A DNA stretch of 64,000 bases from JAIEOG01 sp964519985 (GCA_964519985.1 CAZFMF010000019.1:1-64000), one strand, 5' to 3'. Positions 44,711 through 53,920 are shown, counted from the stretch's first letter. The notes: generated from the letters alone by a model not told the origin. Numbers and translations are program-made.

Positions 44711-44823
44711 GTCCTCCCGCTCTTACGTAGAGCAAAAGCGGTGCCGGCCAACTTAGGCTGGGAGCGCCTTCGATTGATTCAAGGGTGAATCAGTCTGTCT
44801 CGCCCATGAATCGTCCGGGCGCC

Positions 44824-46239
44824 CTAATGTAACGCGTCTTCCCGCAGCGTCGTGATACGGTGACGCTTCAGTCGACGGTAAAGCGTTGGACGCGAAACCT
44901 TCAACTGCCGCGCCATCTCGTCCAAAGTGCCCTGGTACTGGGCAATGCACTTTTGGAGGATGCGGCGTTCGTAGGCGTCCAAATACGACTCCAATCCGAG
45001 ATCCAAAACCCGACGAAAATCATCAAAACTCGTTTCATCGAGATCGGTGTCTAGGCCAATTTCGGCGACCGGAACGGGGCTGAGGTAGCTCGGTGGCACA
45101 TGCTCGATTTCAATCGAATCCGAACCGCGCGAGCGGAGGCAGAGGTACTCCACCGTATCCTGGAATTCCCGCACATTGCCCTCTTCCCAGCGCTGTTCGC
45201 GCAGCAGAGTCAGCACTTCCGGGTTATACGGCTTAGTGAAACCGGCAAATTTCTCGATGAAATGTTCTAGCAAGAGGGGGATATCGTTCGGGCGTTCTCG
45301 CAGCGGCGGGATCTGCACGACAACCTGCGAAATACGCGAATAGAGATCTTTGCGGAACTTGCCCTCTTCCACCATCTTCTTCAGGTTCCGATTGGTGGCG
45401 GCGATGATGCGCACGTCAGCCTTACGTTTTACGTCGTCCCCCAAGCGGTAATACTCCATGGAGTCGAGGAAGGTGAGAAACATGGCCTGCGTTTCCGGCG
45501 GCATCTCTCCAATTTCGTCAAGGAAGAGATCTCCCCCACGCGCCAGTTCTACCAGCCCGCGCTTGTCCGAAATGGCACCCGTGAACGCACCCTTCTTATG
45601 TCCAAAAAGCTGATCCTGAAATTGCTCGGTGTTTAAGCAAGCGCAGTTGAGTTGTTCGAACGGTCGCATCTGGCCGGTGATTTGGCTCACGACCTCATTG
45701 GAATACCGCGCAAAAGGCGTCTTCCCGACGCCGGTCTCACCGTTGAGGAGCACTCGCAACGTCGCGGCCTCTTCGACCATTTTCTTGGCGCGCAACACAC
45801 CCGGATCTTTACCCACAATCTGCTGATCGGCGGCCGACTTTTCAAACGCGCGCTGGTAAACGCGACTCTTCATGGCTCCCGAGAAGACTTTGTCGATCTT
45901 CATTTCCAGGGTTTCACGGTCGAAAGGTTTTTCCAAGTAGTCGTCGGCGCCGAGCTTGATGCAACGAACGACGGTGGGGACTTCGCGGTACCCGGAAACC
46001 ACGAGGGCGGGTCGCTCGGGGTAGCGTTTTTTGAATATCGTGAGGAATTCAATTCCATCATGATCGGCGGCCTGCAGATTGATATCCATCATCGCGCCAT
46101 CGATTTCTTCCGAGTCTAAAATCTGCAGCGCCCGCGCAAAGGAACTCGCCAGAAAAAGTTTGTACTTGGAACCGATCGCAATCTGGATGGCTTCCAAGGC
46201 AACGACTTCATCATCCAGAATCAACAGGGACTTGCTCAC
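44824..46239 (-). CDS. NtrC-family response regulator / sigma-54 activator
   Basis: 471 residues from GTG 46239; a longer frame to 46377 adds an implausible leader. Receiver domain with acidic pair D9-D10, phosphoacceptor D52 (MMDINL) and K104 (LEKPF). The AAA+ domain has GETGVGKT, the sigma-54 contact GAFTGA (GHKKGAFTGAIS), LFLDEIGEM and the R-finger region. A C-terminal Fis-type helix-turn-helix (LKVSRPTLYRRLKRH) follows. It should activate -24/-12 promoters, two of which flank this locus (56121, 56254). The cognate kinase is not in the window. Confidence 0.92.
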   Translation of the reverse strand: MSKSLLILDDEVVALEAIQIAIGSKYKLFLASSFARALQILDSEEIDGAMMDINLQAADHDGIEFLTIFKKRYPERPALVVSGYREVPTVVRCIKLGADDYLEKPFDRETLEMKIDKVFSGAMKSRVYQRAFEKSAADQQIVGKDPGVLRAKKMVEEAATLRVLLNGETGVGKTPFARYSNEVVSQITGQMRPFEQLNCACLNTEQFQDQLFGHKKGAFTGAISDKRGLVELARGGDLFLDEIGEMPPETQAMFLTFLDSMEYYRLGDDVKRKADVRIIAATNRNLKKMVEEGKFRKDLYSRISQVVVQIPPLRERPNDIPLLLEHFIEKFAGFTKPYNPEVLTLLREQRWEEGNVREFQDTVEYLCLRSRGSDSIEIEHVPPSYLSPVPVAEIGLDTDLDETSFDDFRRVLDLGLESYLDAYERRILQKCIAQYQGTLDEMARQLKVSRPTLYRRLKRHRITTLREDALH

Positions 46240-46373
46240 GTTTTCACTCTCTTCGTCAGGGTTAAAAAGCGGCGGCACCGTATCAGTTCTGAGACAAAAA
46301 GGGAAGGTGCCGTCGTATCCTAACGAAGATTCGCCTGTATTATCATAAAGTTGAAATGATCCACCCGGGGCCA

Positions 46374-46892
46374 TCACCGCTCCAGACCATCAAAACGATC
46401 GGGGGGCGGCGAGACGACTTTCGCCAGGGTCTCCGGTCTGGCCGGATCGGTGGAATCACGGTGACCCGTATCGAGGACCGGAATCGGTGCGGTGGTCGTC
46501 GCACCCTCTCGGAAGAAGCAGGCGGTCTTTTCGATCGCCTCACCTTCCGGAGGCGGACATTCCGAAAACACACAATGTTCGAAACGTACGTGGCGAAGGT
46601 TTGCCCCGCGAAAATCGACCGCTTGAAAATAAACATGGCGGAACGTGACGTGCGTCAGTTCCGAGTACTCAAAAGTGACGTCAACCCATCGGCCGCCCTC
46701 AAAGACGCAGGCGAGTAAGCTGACGCCGGACGCGCGCGCGCCGGTGAGCTGTAAAGAAGTCGTCGTCTCTTCCAAAAAATAGCCGGGCCCAAATACTCGA
46801 TCGGCGACGACGCCGTACGGTCGCTCGACCTCAATGGTTTCGGCAACGCTCTCCCACTTCAATCGACGATCACTGGATTCCATCGCGTGCAT
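46374..46892 (-). CDS. Pentapeptide-repeat-like protein in CIS operon
   Basis: 172 residues from the ATG preceded by AGGAGG. Residues about 45-115 show a repeated A/C-x-F/L-x-G pattern (TGARASGVSLLACVF, FRGANLRHVRFEHCVF) typical of right-handed pentapeptide beta-helices, then a Pro/Thr-rich tail. Located between the gp27-like hub and the regulator. A structural or DNA-mimic role is possible; no specific role is supported. Confidence 0.6.
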   Translation of the reverse strand: MHAMESSDRRLKWESVAETIEVERPYGVVADRVFGPGYFLEETTTSLQLTGARASGVSLLACVFEGGRWVDVTFEYSELTHVTFRHVYFQAVDFRGANLRHVRFEHCVFSECPPPEGEAIEKTACFFREGATTTAPIPVLDTGHRDSTDPARPETLAKVVSPPPDRFDGLER

Positions 46893-46901
46893 CAAAACCT
46901 C

Positions 46902-47888
46902 CTATGCTCGAACCAAGGTCGTTTCATGAAGCGGGCAGGCGCTCGCCACTCGAGTCCGCACGGCCGCCACGAGATAGGCCCCTTCGCTCGACTTATCGTG
47001 CGCGCCCTTCCACTCAATGCGATCGCCGGGAAACCCCAGCCACTCACGCGTCTCTAAGCAAAATGTATCCGAGCCCACTGACCGCTTGCTCAATCGGGCG
47101 GTCAACGACTGTCGGTGCTTGTCCGCGCTCTTGCCCGCGGCCACGACCGTTTCCATCCGCCCCTGCGCCGTCTTCCAACGCGAACGGGTTTCGAAGCTTG
47201 CCCCCTTCAAGAAACCGAGATCCTCATAGAGCGTCGGGGCTCCGATTTCTTGTTTGGAAGACCTCCCCTCCTGGGAATCAAAGCCCATCACCTCGGCGGC
47301 CTGAAAGAGATCGCCCGTGGTGCGCTTGGCGCACGCGGCGGTATAAATCGGTTTGTCGACGGAAACCTTCTCTCGGTAGGCGCCCATTCCGATGAAGACG
47401 AGTTCACCTGCGGTAGAGTTTTCTACGAAATGAAAGCCGTAGTCCGCACTCATCTGCTGCAAGTGCTGGAAATAAGATCGGCCGCCCAGATCCAGGCCCG
47501 GAAGATCGTGGGAGAGCTTGCCCAGAAACTTGGCCCGCAAACCGACGATACCGGCCACGCCATTCAAAAAGTCTTGTAGCCGCTGGCCCTTCACGAACTC
47601 ACTCTCGTAGGTCCGTTCGAGGAGGTCCGTCCGATCGCGATACTCAATCTCCACAAGATTGAGTCCCTCCGTTTTAGCCGAGTAGATACCGCCCTTAAAA
47701 AGGGCTTTCCCGCCGCATTTAAAGGACAGCCCGGAAGGGAGATTTGCCAGACCGAGCTCCATCCGATCTTTCGCGGACAGGGCGAAGCGCACCTGTAGCC
47801 GTGATGCGGAGTCCAATGATTGGGACCATTCCAATTCCGTAAGTGCCTTCAACCAGGGCGAGTCGCAATCCAGTTCAAATGGTTTCAT
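46902..47888 (-). CDS. Baseplate hub protein, gp27/late-control-D-like
   Basis: 328 residues. Matches the N-terminal half of VgrG/gpD: LVEIEYRDRTDLLERT, then SYFQHLQQMSADYGFHFVEN and ELVFIGMG in the order seen in hub proteins that cap the inner tube. In Afp8 and VgrG this domain is fused to the gp5-like spike; here the spike is a separate gene at 62219 in the other operon. Overlaps the radical SAM gene by 4 bp. Confidence 0.8.
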   Translation of the reverse strand: MKPFELDCDSPWLKALTELEWSQSLDSASRLQVRFALSAKDRMELGLANLPSGLSFKCGGKALFKGGIYSAKTEGLNLVEIEYRDRTDLLERTYESEFVKGQRLQDFLNGVAGIVGLRAKFLGKLSHDLPGLDLGGRSYFQHLQQMSADYGFHFVENSTAGELVFIGMGAYREKVSVDKPIYTAACAKRTTGDLFQAAEVMGFDSQEGRSSKQEIGAPTLYEDLGFLKGASFETRSRWKTAQGRMETVVAAGKSADKHRQSLTARLSKRSVGSDTFCLETREWLGFPGDRIEWKGAHDKSSEGAYLVAAVRTRVASACPLHETTLVRA

Positions 47889-48646
47889 GCCACCCTCCGA
47901 TCTTCCGTCCCTTTGCCGTCAATCACTACCGACATGCCCATCTTTCGGGCGCGGGCGCTGAGCTGGATCACTCGGCGGGAGTCCGCTTGGATCAGCCCGC
48001 GTCCCGGGGCAACGAAATAGGTCATGAGATTGAAGGTCCCCCGGTACCCGATCCGACCGAGCGCCTCGACCACCTCCAGGCTGTCTGGCTCGCAACCGGG
48101 CATCAGAAGATGACGCACCACGATCCCGCGCTGAAGCTTGCCCGAATTCCAGCGCTCTTGGCCGTGTGTCTTCATTAGAGTGCGAATGGAACCGAGCGCC
48201 ATTTCGCCGTAGTTCTCGGGCAAGCCTACCCGCCGCGCGACTTCGGCACTCCACACTTTAAAATCAGGAACCAGCACATCGCCCAAGTCGGCCATGCGCG
48301 CAGAAAAGGAAGGCGACTCATAACCGGAGACTTTTAGAACCAAAGGAATGTCTCGGCCCATTCCCGCTTTGAGGATCGCCAGTGCGGGTTCCACCCGCGC
48401 CCAAAAATGCGTAGGGGAAATGAGCGCAATATTGTGAGCCCCTTCCGCGAGCAAGCCCGCCACGCGGTTCAGCCATTCATCTACTTCCAGGTCTTCCCCC
48501 AGTTTCAAGACCGATGTTTCCGGCGTGTAACAAAAGTTGCAGGTCAGGTGGCAACCCGAAAAGACGATCATTCCCGAACGATCGTTTCCCCAGACAATGG
48601 CCTCCTCTCCCCGATGAATGCCCGTTTTCAAAACCCGCACTTTCAT
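47885..48646 (-). CDS. Radical SAM enzyme, PflA-like, in CIS/Ycf35 module
   Basis: 253 residues. The 4Fe-4S binding motif is FSGCHLTCNFCYTPE (CxxxCxxC with aromatic spacer), followed by an alpha/beta barrel. It resembles the putative pyruvate-formate-lyase-activating-type group (SPTHFWARVEPALAIL, PDFKVW, VRHLLMPG). It overlaps the 53-residue gene upstream and the hub gene downstream by 4 bp each, so it is translationally tied to both. A maturation or modification role for a CIS or module protein is inferred; substrate unknown. Confidence 0.8.
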   Translation of the reverse strand: MKVRVLKTGIHRGEEAIVWGNDRSGMIVFSGCHLTCNFCYTPETSVLKLGEDLEVDEWLNRVAGLLAEGAHNIALISPTHFWARVEPALAILKAGMGRDIPLVLKVSGYESPSFSARMADLGDVLVPDFKVWSAEVARRVGLPENYGEMALGSIRTLMKTHGQERWNSGKLQRGIVVRHLLMPGCEPDSLEVVEALGRIGYRGTFNLMTYFVAPGRGLIQADSRRVIQLSARARKMGMSVVIDGKGTEDRRVA

Positions 48647-48804
48647 TCCTCCCCACCTCGGCAGTCCGCGAGTAGCGGCCGCACCTCATCCCAAAGATCG
48701 GTCACGACGATATCGCCTTGCGCCGTGATAAAAATTCGAGTCAGAGGAGGGGTGGTGCCCTCCCGCTCCTCCGACTCGGTCGTGAGACTATCGACTGGCC
48801 TCAC
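48643..48804 (-). CDS. 53-residue conserved-looking small protein
   Basis: Short gene with GTG start overlapping the DUF2997 stop (GTGA) and an ATGA overlap with the radical SAM start; coding is read directly from the sequence. The core LTRIFITAQGDIVVTDLWDEV reads as a two-strand hairpin plus helix, with one Cys (LADCRGG) near the C-terminus. The perfect 4-bp overlaps on both sides strongly support translation. Function unknown; it belongs to the DUF1257/DUF2997/radical SAM set. Confidence 0.72.
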   Translation of the reverse strand: MRPVDSLTTESEEREGTTPPLTRIFITAQGDIVVTDLWDEVRPLLADCRGGEE

Positions 48805-49004
48805 GGATCGCTCCCGGCCGTTGTCTCTACTGAAGATTGCTCTTCCGCAGAGAAATAGCTGTCCTTGCGCTGCTTGGACGAGAGAGTTCCCAGCCGCGCT
48901 TCGAACGGAGCGGTCAAAGCATCACATTCCGCACCCACCGTGCCTTGCACGTCGAGTTTGACTTCCCCATCGGCGCTAATCGTAAAACGGATTTTCTTCA
49001 CCAT
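48801..49004 (-). CDS. DUF2997 family protein
   Basis: 67 residues from ATG 49004, overlapping the DUF1257 stop by 7 bp. The KIRFTISADGEVKLDVQG hairpin followed by GAECDALTAPFEARLG, with a conserved-type Cys, and a polar KQRKDSYF tail fit DUF2997. In cyanobacteria such genes are found beside DUF1257 (ycf35). Biochemical role unknown; location inside the CIS operon is the notable point. Confidence 0.8.
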   Translation of the reverse strand: MVKKIRFTISADGEVKLDVQGTVGAECDALTAPFEARLGTLSSKQRKDSYFSAEEQSSVETTAGSDP

Positions 49005-49387
49005 TGACTCACCACCATTTCGATTTGGCCTTCTTTCTCTTCCATCTGAACTTCGTACCCTTGCTCCGCGGCCGCGCGCAGAATCGAGGCGCGGGCGTAC
49101 TCGCGCTTCACATCGGCGGTGAACCCTTCCTGCGTCAGGCCCGACACCCTTGGCATGAGCTCCCAATCACCGACGAGGTTGTAGTTTCCGGCTTCGTCCT
49201 TCACGAAACCAATGTCGTAGTGGGAGTCGGTAAGCACCTTGAACTCGGCCGGCAGCGTGTCACCCATATAGCCGCGCACCACCGTGCCCGCTTGCCCTTC
49301 CACCACGGTGTAGCCTAGCTTCTTGAGCGCCGCCTCAAGGTCGATGCGATTGCGGATCTGTGTTTTCACCTGGGAAAAGTGGGACAA
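48998..49387 (-). CDS. DUF1257 (Ycf35-like) protein
   Basis: About 129 residues from TTG 49387, which sits 5 bp after GGAGG and yields MSHFSQVKTQIRN, the canonical family start; a TTG at 49408 is less likely. The middle YDIGFVKDEAGNYNLVGDWE and the later helical segment match Ycf35 of plastids and cyanobacteria. It overlaps the gpI-type gene by 22 bp. Family function is not established. Here it is translationally embedded among baseplate genes, so a CIS-related role is inferred. Confidence 0.87.
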   Translation of the reverse strand: MSHFSQVKTQIRNRIDLEAALKKLGYTVVEGQAGTVVRGYMGDTLPAEFKVLTDSHYDIGFVKDEAGNYNLVGDWELMPRVSGLTQEGFTADVKREYARASILRAAAEQGYEVQMEEKEGQIEMVVSQW

Positions 49388-49986
49388 GCTAACCTCCGAT
49401 TCTGCCAAGAACGCGGCTGGCCCAAATCGGCGCGTTCTTCTGGGGCTTGAACCTTTTTCGGGTCCACCACTTCCACGCGGTACGGCACCGGCACCAAGCG
49501 GTTCGCATTGCGTAGAAATTCCTGCTTTGTCTCCCCCGTCGCCGGATCGGCGAGACGGACCCAGATTGTTCGAGACGCTTGCTCATCTCCCAACCGAAAC
49601 TGGGATACCGTTCCGGTACCCCGCGGGCCCAAGCCGCGTCCGACGCGAACGCGGACGGCCCCAAAGTAAACGCGGGCCAACCGCTGGATGGACGGCAACG
49701 TTCCGCGCACCTCCACAATCGCAAGCCGAACCCGATAGAGTTCTGCCCGCTGAGCCTCCGCCAGCGACGCGGTTTCAAATCCTAGGCGCTCAAGCTCCAG
49801 ACGCTGGATGGGGAGCGAAGCGGTAGACGCCACCAGATCGTAAGCCGAAAGATAAGAGAAGAAGGCCACCCGATCGGCAAATTCGTCTAAAAGGGCGGGC
49901 AGGGGGTGCGCCTGCTTTTCCCCGATGCGCAGGTCCGATTTAAAGAAATCGGGGAGCGCCGAGGACGGGAGGTAACGCTTACCCAT
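49366..49986 (-). CDS. Baseplate protein, tail protein I (gpI)-like
   Basis: 206 residues from ATG 49986 (overlaps the gpJ gene by 8 bp); the longer frame from 50067 lies inside that gene. A helical N-terminus (FFSYLSAYDLVASTASLPIQ) and repeated ARVYFGAVRVRVGRG-type strands fit the small wedge partner that follows gpJ in phage tails and CIS loci. Assignment rests chiefly on position and size. Confidence 0.6.
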   Translation of the reverse strand: MGKRYLPSSALPDFFKSDLRIGEKQAHPLPALLDEFADRVAFFSYLSAYDLVASTASLPIQRLELERLGFETASLAEAQRAELYRVRLAIVEVRGTLPSIQRLARVYFGAVRVRVGRGLGPRGTGTVSQFRLGDEQASRTIWVRLADPATGETKQEFLRNANRLVPVPYRVEVVDPKKVQAPEERADLGQPRSWQNRRLACPTFPR

Positions 49987-51532
49987 TTCGCCCTCCCGCG
50001 ACCTGAAGATCGAAACACTCCCCCGCGGTGCGCCGCAGTTCGGAAGCGAAGATCCCCTCCGCCCCAACTCGCCAATGGGCTAACCCACAGGCCCGAGCGG
50101 AAATCGCATTTCCCACCGTCGCTCGACCGAAGGGCGCGGGCTGAACGGCCTTTTCCAGATCGGGTACCGAAACCGCGCCGCTGGCGATCGCCATCAGCGG
50201 CGTGCGCTTGAATCGGCGTACGCAAACCGCGTAGGCGAGGGGCACCTCGGCGCGTAACCATTCGTGCGCCGTCTCCAAGATCCTTTGCTCCTCGTCACCG
50301 GAGCCGCGCTGGTTGATTTCAAGCAGCAGGTAGAAAATCACCCCGGTATCGGAAAGCGCATATTCCGCGGTGCGAACGTTCGGGCAGACGCCGGGTAAGC
50401 GATCACAGAGTTCGGCCGGACGGAATTCGATGGGGGCTTTGGTTTGGGTGATCGACCGCACGGTCGCGTAGAATCGTCGAAGGTAGTCGGAAGCTGTCTC
50501 GCGCGGCAGGTAACCGCGCAGGGCGGCAACCGGGCGAGCGGCGTTTAACATCCGGGGGAACTCGTTAGCAAAGACGGCGTCCTTTGGGACCCAATCCATT
50601 CCCGAGTGAACCACACCGGAATAGGTTTCCACGCGAGCGCCACCGGAATAACCGCGCATCCATTTTTCGGCACCGGGCAAAACTAAACTATGGTGCAGTC
50701 CGTTGTAGAAGAACAAGCCTTCGAAAGCCTCCGGATCGGCGTCGCGGCGTCGAAGCAACTCCTCGGCCCCGCGGTGTAACTCGCGGGTCTGCTCATCGGG
50801 AAAGCGCAACACAATTCGCTCCGGTGGGCGCGCGAACGCCTCGGGCAGGTGGATGCTTTCCCACGGTTCGCCCGCCAAGATCCCTAGGCGTGTTTCCCCT
50901 TCCCGCTTTTGCAGTTCCGCCCACGCCACATTCACAAGAAAAATTCCTAACACCGGGCGGTTGAACTCTAGATCGATCGAATGAGTGTTCGGTGGCAACC
51001 GGAAGGTCAACGTTCCGGCCCGACTCATCGCATCGGTCGTGTCGGCAATCAGCGGTGCCGAGTGGCTTTTTAAGTGCGCACGTTGCCCTTCAACGGTGGG
51101 GCGAAATGCGACGCGAAGCCGTTCGACCGCGTCCGCGCATTGGAAACTCAAGCGGACTCGGTTTTGTTCGACGTGGGCTTCAAAATGGGAAATCGGTTCC
51201 ACCCGGGTGTCTTCCGAAAGTACAAGGTGTACGTCTCCGTTCTCGGCCACAAATTTCAATGCGGTTCCTGCCGGCAAGACGGCGCTGGTTTTGAGCTTGG
51301 CCGAAGGTTCCAGAGCCACCCACCCGGCCGGGAGCTGCGCCGACTGGGCCTCGATTCCAACGAGGGAGGGAAGCGAATCGATCAGCGACCCAACCATTTG
51401 CTTCTGACGCGCTTCAATGGCGACGAGGCTGTCCTGCAAAGAGTCGGCGAAGAGTCGGATCGGATCCGAGGGTGAGAGACCTTCCCAAGCGGGAAAGTGT
51501 TTCTCAAAACTCTTTCGCAGGATCTCACGCAT
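49979..51532 (-). CDS. Baseplate wedge protein, gpJ/gp47/Afp11-like
   Basis: 517 residues. The N-terminus (FADSLQDSLVAIEARQKQMVGSL then LPAGWVALEPSAKL...LPAGTALKF) follows the gpJ/TssF wedge pattern: a helical region, then a threshold-type beta domain. A large beta-rich middle and C-terminal part complete the wedge. Such proteins form the iris around the tail hub. It overlaps gp25 (8 bp) and gpI (8 bp), as expected for a baseplate cluster. Confidence 0.75.
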   Translation of the reverse strand: MREILRKSFEKHFPAWEGLSPSDPIRLFADSLQDSLVAIEARQKQMVGSLIDSLPSLVGIEAQSAQLPAGWVALEPSAKLKTSAVLPAGTALKFVAENGDVHLVLSEDTRVEPISHFEAHVEQNRVRLSFQCADAVERLRVAFRPTVEGQRAHLKSHSAPLIADTTDAMSRAGTLTFRLPPNTHSIDLEFNRPVLGIFLVNVAWAELQKREGETRLGILAGEPWESIHLPEAFARPPERIVLRFPDEQTRELHRGAEELLRRRDADPEAFEGLFFYNGLHHSLVLPGAEKWMRGYSGGARVETYSGVVHSGMDWVPKDAVFANEFPRMLNAARPVAALRGYLPRETASDYLRRFYATVRSITQTKAPIEFRPAELCDRLPGVCPNVRTAEYALSDTGVIFYLLLEINQRGSGDEEQRILETAHEWLRAEVPLAYAVCVRRFKRTPLMAIASGAVSVPDLEKAVQPAPFGRATVGNAISARACGLAHWRVGAEGIFASELRRTAGECFDLQVAGGRNG

Positions 51533-51893
51533 GGAATCGCACCTTCACCATTCCGTTTTTGCCACCGTTGCGGACCCCGTATTGAATCCGCAACTCAATC
51601 CCGTCCGACTCCGGTTGCGGGACCACCTCGACCTCCGAGACCCGCACTCGCGTTTCACTGCGGGCGATCGCCTCTTTCACTTCGTTTTGCAAATCGAGGA
51701 CCAGGCCCTGGCTCAAAGGCCGAAACAAATAGCGATACAAATCCGAACCAAAAGCGGGCTCGGAAACCCGCTCTCCACGCCGAGTGAGAAGGATCGCGCG
51801 AATGGAATGCTTGATTTGCTCGTCCATCGAAGCCGCCCGCAGAACGAGTAGGCCTTGCGAAGTATCAAGAATGAAACCCGTCGCACTTTTCAC
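51525..51893 (-). CDS. Baseplate wedge protein gp25-like (Afp9/GpW)
   Basis: 122 residues, GTG start overlapping the preceding stop (GTGA). The signature LLTRRGERVSEPAFGSDLYRYLF is the gp25/GpW lysozyme-like baseplate motif, followed by an Ile/Val-rich region and the RVSEVEVVPQ strand. gp25 nucleates sheath assembly on the baseplate. This is among the surest CIS markers in the window. Confidence 0.92.
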   Translation of the reverse strand: MKSATGFILDTSQGLLVLRAASMDEQIKHSIRAILLTRRGERVSEPAFGSDLYRYLFRPLSQGLVLDLQNEVKEAIARSETRVRVSEVEVVPQPESDGIELRIQYGVRNGGKNGMVKVRFHA

Positions 51894-52330
51894 TTTTGAC
51901 TTCCCTCCTCTTCGGCACCGGCGATGAGGTCGAGATCCAGTACCGCACTGGTAGGTTCCCCTTTGGGGTCGAAACGTTTGGCGGAGAAGCAGTAACTGCG
52001 AACATACCCCTGGAAGGTCAACGCCCCCATCTTGAATTCCACCGGAGAGACGGACGCGGTCGTCTCGTAAATTTTTGGCAAATCGATCAGAAACTCCCGT
52101 GCCTGCTTGAGCGCCTCCGCGCCCTTGGGAACATCCTGGTCGAGCAGAAGTTGCAGCTTCAGTACGGCCGCCCCACCGCTCCGGAAGGCGACCAATGGTG
52201 CGGACTGGGCCAGTCGCGGTTCCAAAACGAAATCAAAGTTTCGACTCAATTCGTATCCCGACGGATTGACGGCCAGAACGATCTCTTTGCCCGATTCGAG
52301 GTTTTTTAATTTTGCTTTGGTCACTTCCAC
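51890..52330 (-). CDS. Tube-to-hub adaptor, Afp7-like (short, no LysM)
   Basis: 146 residues from GTG 52330, placed 4 bp after AGGGGGA, giving MEVTKAKLKNLESGKEI...FNP-like, the classical start of CIS tube-adaptor proteins. A longer frame from 52396 overlaps the tube gene. Related Afp7/gp53-type proteins carry a C-terminal LysM; here it is missing or too diverged to see. Probably links the tube to the hub. Confidence 0.75.
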   Translation of the reverse strand: MEVTKAKLKNLESGKEIVLAVNPSGYELSRNFDFVLEPRLAQSAPLVAFRSGGAAVLKLQLLLDQDVPKGAEALKQAREFLIDLPKIYETTASVSPVEFKMGALTFQGYVRSYCFSAKRFDPKGEPTSAVLDLDLIAGAEEEGSQK

Positions 52331-52340
52331 GGCGTCCCCC

Positions 52341-52787
52341 TTAGGTCGTAATGCCTTCATGCGCGAACTCGATATATTCCACTGATAAATCCGCACTCTC
52401 CCGACTGAGCGAAGGCCCTAGCCAACGGCAGGGCCAAGCGTTCACCACCCGCCAACTGCGCACGGCATTTTTCTGCGAATCCAAGAGTTGAATGGTCAGA
52501 GTTTGGCGTTTGAGCGGCTTGCTGTAGTCGCACACCTCCAAAAACCAGTCGAAGAGCCCCTTCTTTCCCCCTTTGCCACTGATGCTGCCTTTGCTGAAGA
52601 GTAGCTTGTTCACCTTAGGCACCCCGCGTACCGCGTGCGGTGCGCTGCCCCGGCCACCCTCGGTTAAGTAAACGACCTCAATCTCCGACTCCAATCCGTC
52701 GCAACTCTGAAACACCGCTTCGTCATATTCCGCCATGACCACTTTGAAGTACGCGCTTAAGCCATCTTTAGACTCTTTTGCTGACAT
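52341..52787 (-). CDS. Second tail-tube-type protein (Afp5-like)
   Basis: 148 residues. A gp19-like beta-barrel layout: AYFKVVMAEYDEAVFQSCDGLESE, KLLFSKGSISGK loop, then FLEVCDYSKPLKRQTLTIQLLD and WRVVNAWPCRWLG strands. Distinct from the main tube gene at 53921, so it could form the specialised first ring at the baseplate, as Afp5 does. AGGAGG ribosome site. Confidence 0.75.
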   Translation of the reverse strand: MSAKESKDGLSAYFKVVMAEYDEAVFQSCDGLESEIEVVYLTEGGRGSAPHAVRGVPKVNKLLFSKGSISGKGGKKGLFDWFLEVCDYSKPLKRQTLTIQLLDSQKNAVRSWRVVNAWPCRWLGPSLSRESADLSVEYIEFAHEGITT

Positions 52788-52796
52788 CCGTTCCTC

Positions 52797-53918
52797 CTAG
52801 GCGACAAAACTCATCGAAAATTTTTCCAAAGAGTGGGGCAAGGTGTACTGCAGCCCCACTTGGAGCCGTTCTTCGCCCGCTTGCTCGACGATACGCACAG
52901 AAGTCGCAAAGGGCTCCTGAAGGTCCCGATGGAACATTGGACGCACCGACCGCAGAAAACCTTGCAGGCGATTTTCCACCGCGACCGGCAACTCCGGACC
53001 CGCGGCCTCCAAAACGAAAGGTTCGCAAATTTCCTCGGCCGCGTGCTGCAGCTTCACGCTGCTGCGGCGTAAGGGAATCCATCGCGTGCGCCAGTCCGCC
53101 GAGTCAGCGAGCGTATACCCGCCCCAGACCCGCACCTGACCTAAGTGATTGAGGAAAGTATTGATACGCGCTTCCAAGAGAGTTGCGCGCGCGGTGCCCG
53201 AGATGTCTCGAATCGGTGTCAGCCCCCCGCCGATCAAACAGTCACCGGCGATCTCTTGAATGCCGACTTCCTGATCCGCGCGCTGAATCCAAGCGGCGAC
53301 GCCGATCGACGGCGGAACCGCCTGCGCGCCGTGAAGCAACCAAGGATGAAAAACGGCCGCATCGGCGCAGAATAGACTTTGAACCAGCTTCGCCGCGGCC
53401 GTCTCGTCACAGGCTTTAGGGAGATCGACCAGAAAGAGCATGTCCGAAACGCCGGCGACCAAATCTAAAACCGCGGCTAAAAATAGCGGGTATTCCGCGG
53501 CACTGAGCAACTCCGTCGCCTGCGGAATGCATAGCAAGTCGGCCCGCTCGGCCCATTCGCGGATCCGTTGAATCCCGGAGCGGCGCGAGATGCCGCGGTC
53601 GGATCCAATCATCGCCCGCAAGCGGCCCTCGGTCTTTGGGAAAGGCAATAGCAAGACATGAGCGGAAGTGCCTCCGGCGACGAAGAAGACTTCGATCTGC
53701 CGCCAGGCCTCCCCATCCCCCTCATGACCGGAGGGATCACGCAGACGCTCCACCTGCTCCAGCGAACGCAACTCCCGGTGAACGGGTTGCGAGACGCCCT
53801 TCAGGAATAAGACGAAGAGCGGAACGCCGGAGCGTCCGTGGACCAAGCTCACGCGGGGAATCCCCCGCGCGGGCCCAGAAGAGGAGAGTCGGTCGCGATC
53901 CCAACCAGTCAATCGCAT
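52797..53918 (-). CDS. Sheath-like protein, short paralogue
   Basis: 373 residues. The C-terminal third (LLEARINTFLNHLGQVRVWGGYTLAD then RSSVKLQHAAEEICEPFVLE) is the sheath fold end region found in T4 gp18-type proteins. The N-terminal part is diverged and the usual handshake tail is not clear. CIS loci often encode several sheath paralogues that serve the baseplate-proximal ring or cap; that role is inferred. Starts 2 bp after the main tube gene. Confidence 0.7.
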   Translation of the reverse strand: MRLTGWDRDRLSSSGPARGIPRVSLVHGRSGVPLFVLFLKGVSQPVHRELRSLEQVERLRDPSGHEGDGEAWRQIEVFFVAGGTSAHVLLLPFPKTEGRLRAMIGSDRGISRRSGIQRIREWAERADLLCIPQATELLSAAEYPLFLAAVLDLVAGVSDMLFLVDLPKACDETAAAKLVQSLFCADAAVFHPWLLHGAQAVPPSIGVAAWIQRADQEVGIQEIAGDCLIGGGLTPIRDISGTARATLLEARINTFLNHLGQVRVWGGYTLADSADWRTRWIPLRRSSVKLQHAAEEICEPFVLEAAGPELPVAVENRLQGFLRSVRPMFHRDLQEPFATSVRIVEQAGEERLQVGLQYTLPHSLEKFSMSFVA

Positions 53919-53920
53919 CG

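Noticed and set aside
46240..46377. Longer N-terminus for the sigma-54 regulator
   Set aside because: The extra residues are not receiver-like, and GTG 46239 starts exactly at the conserved receiver strand.
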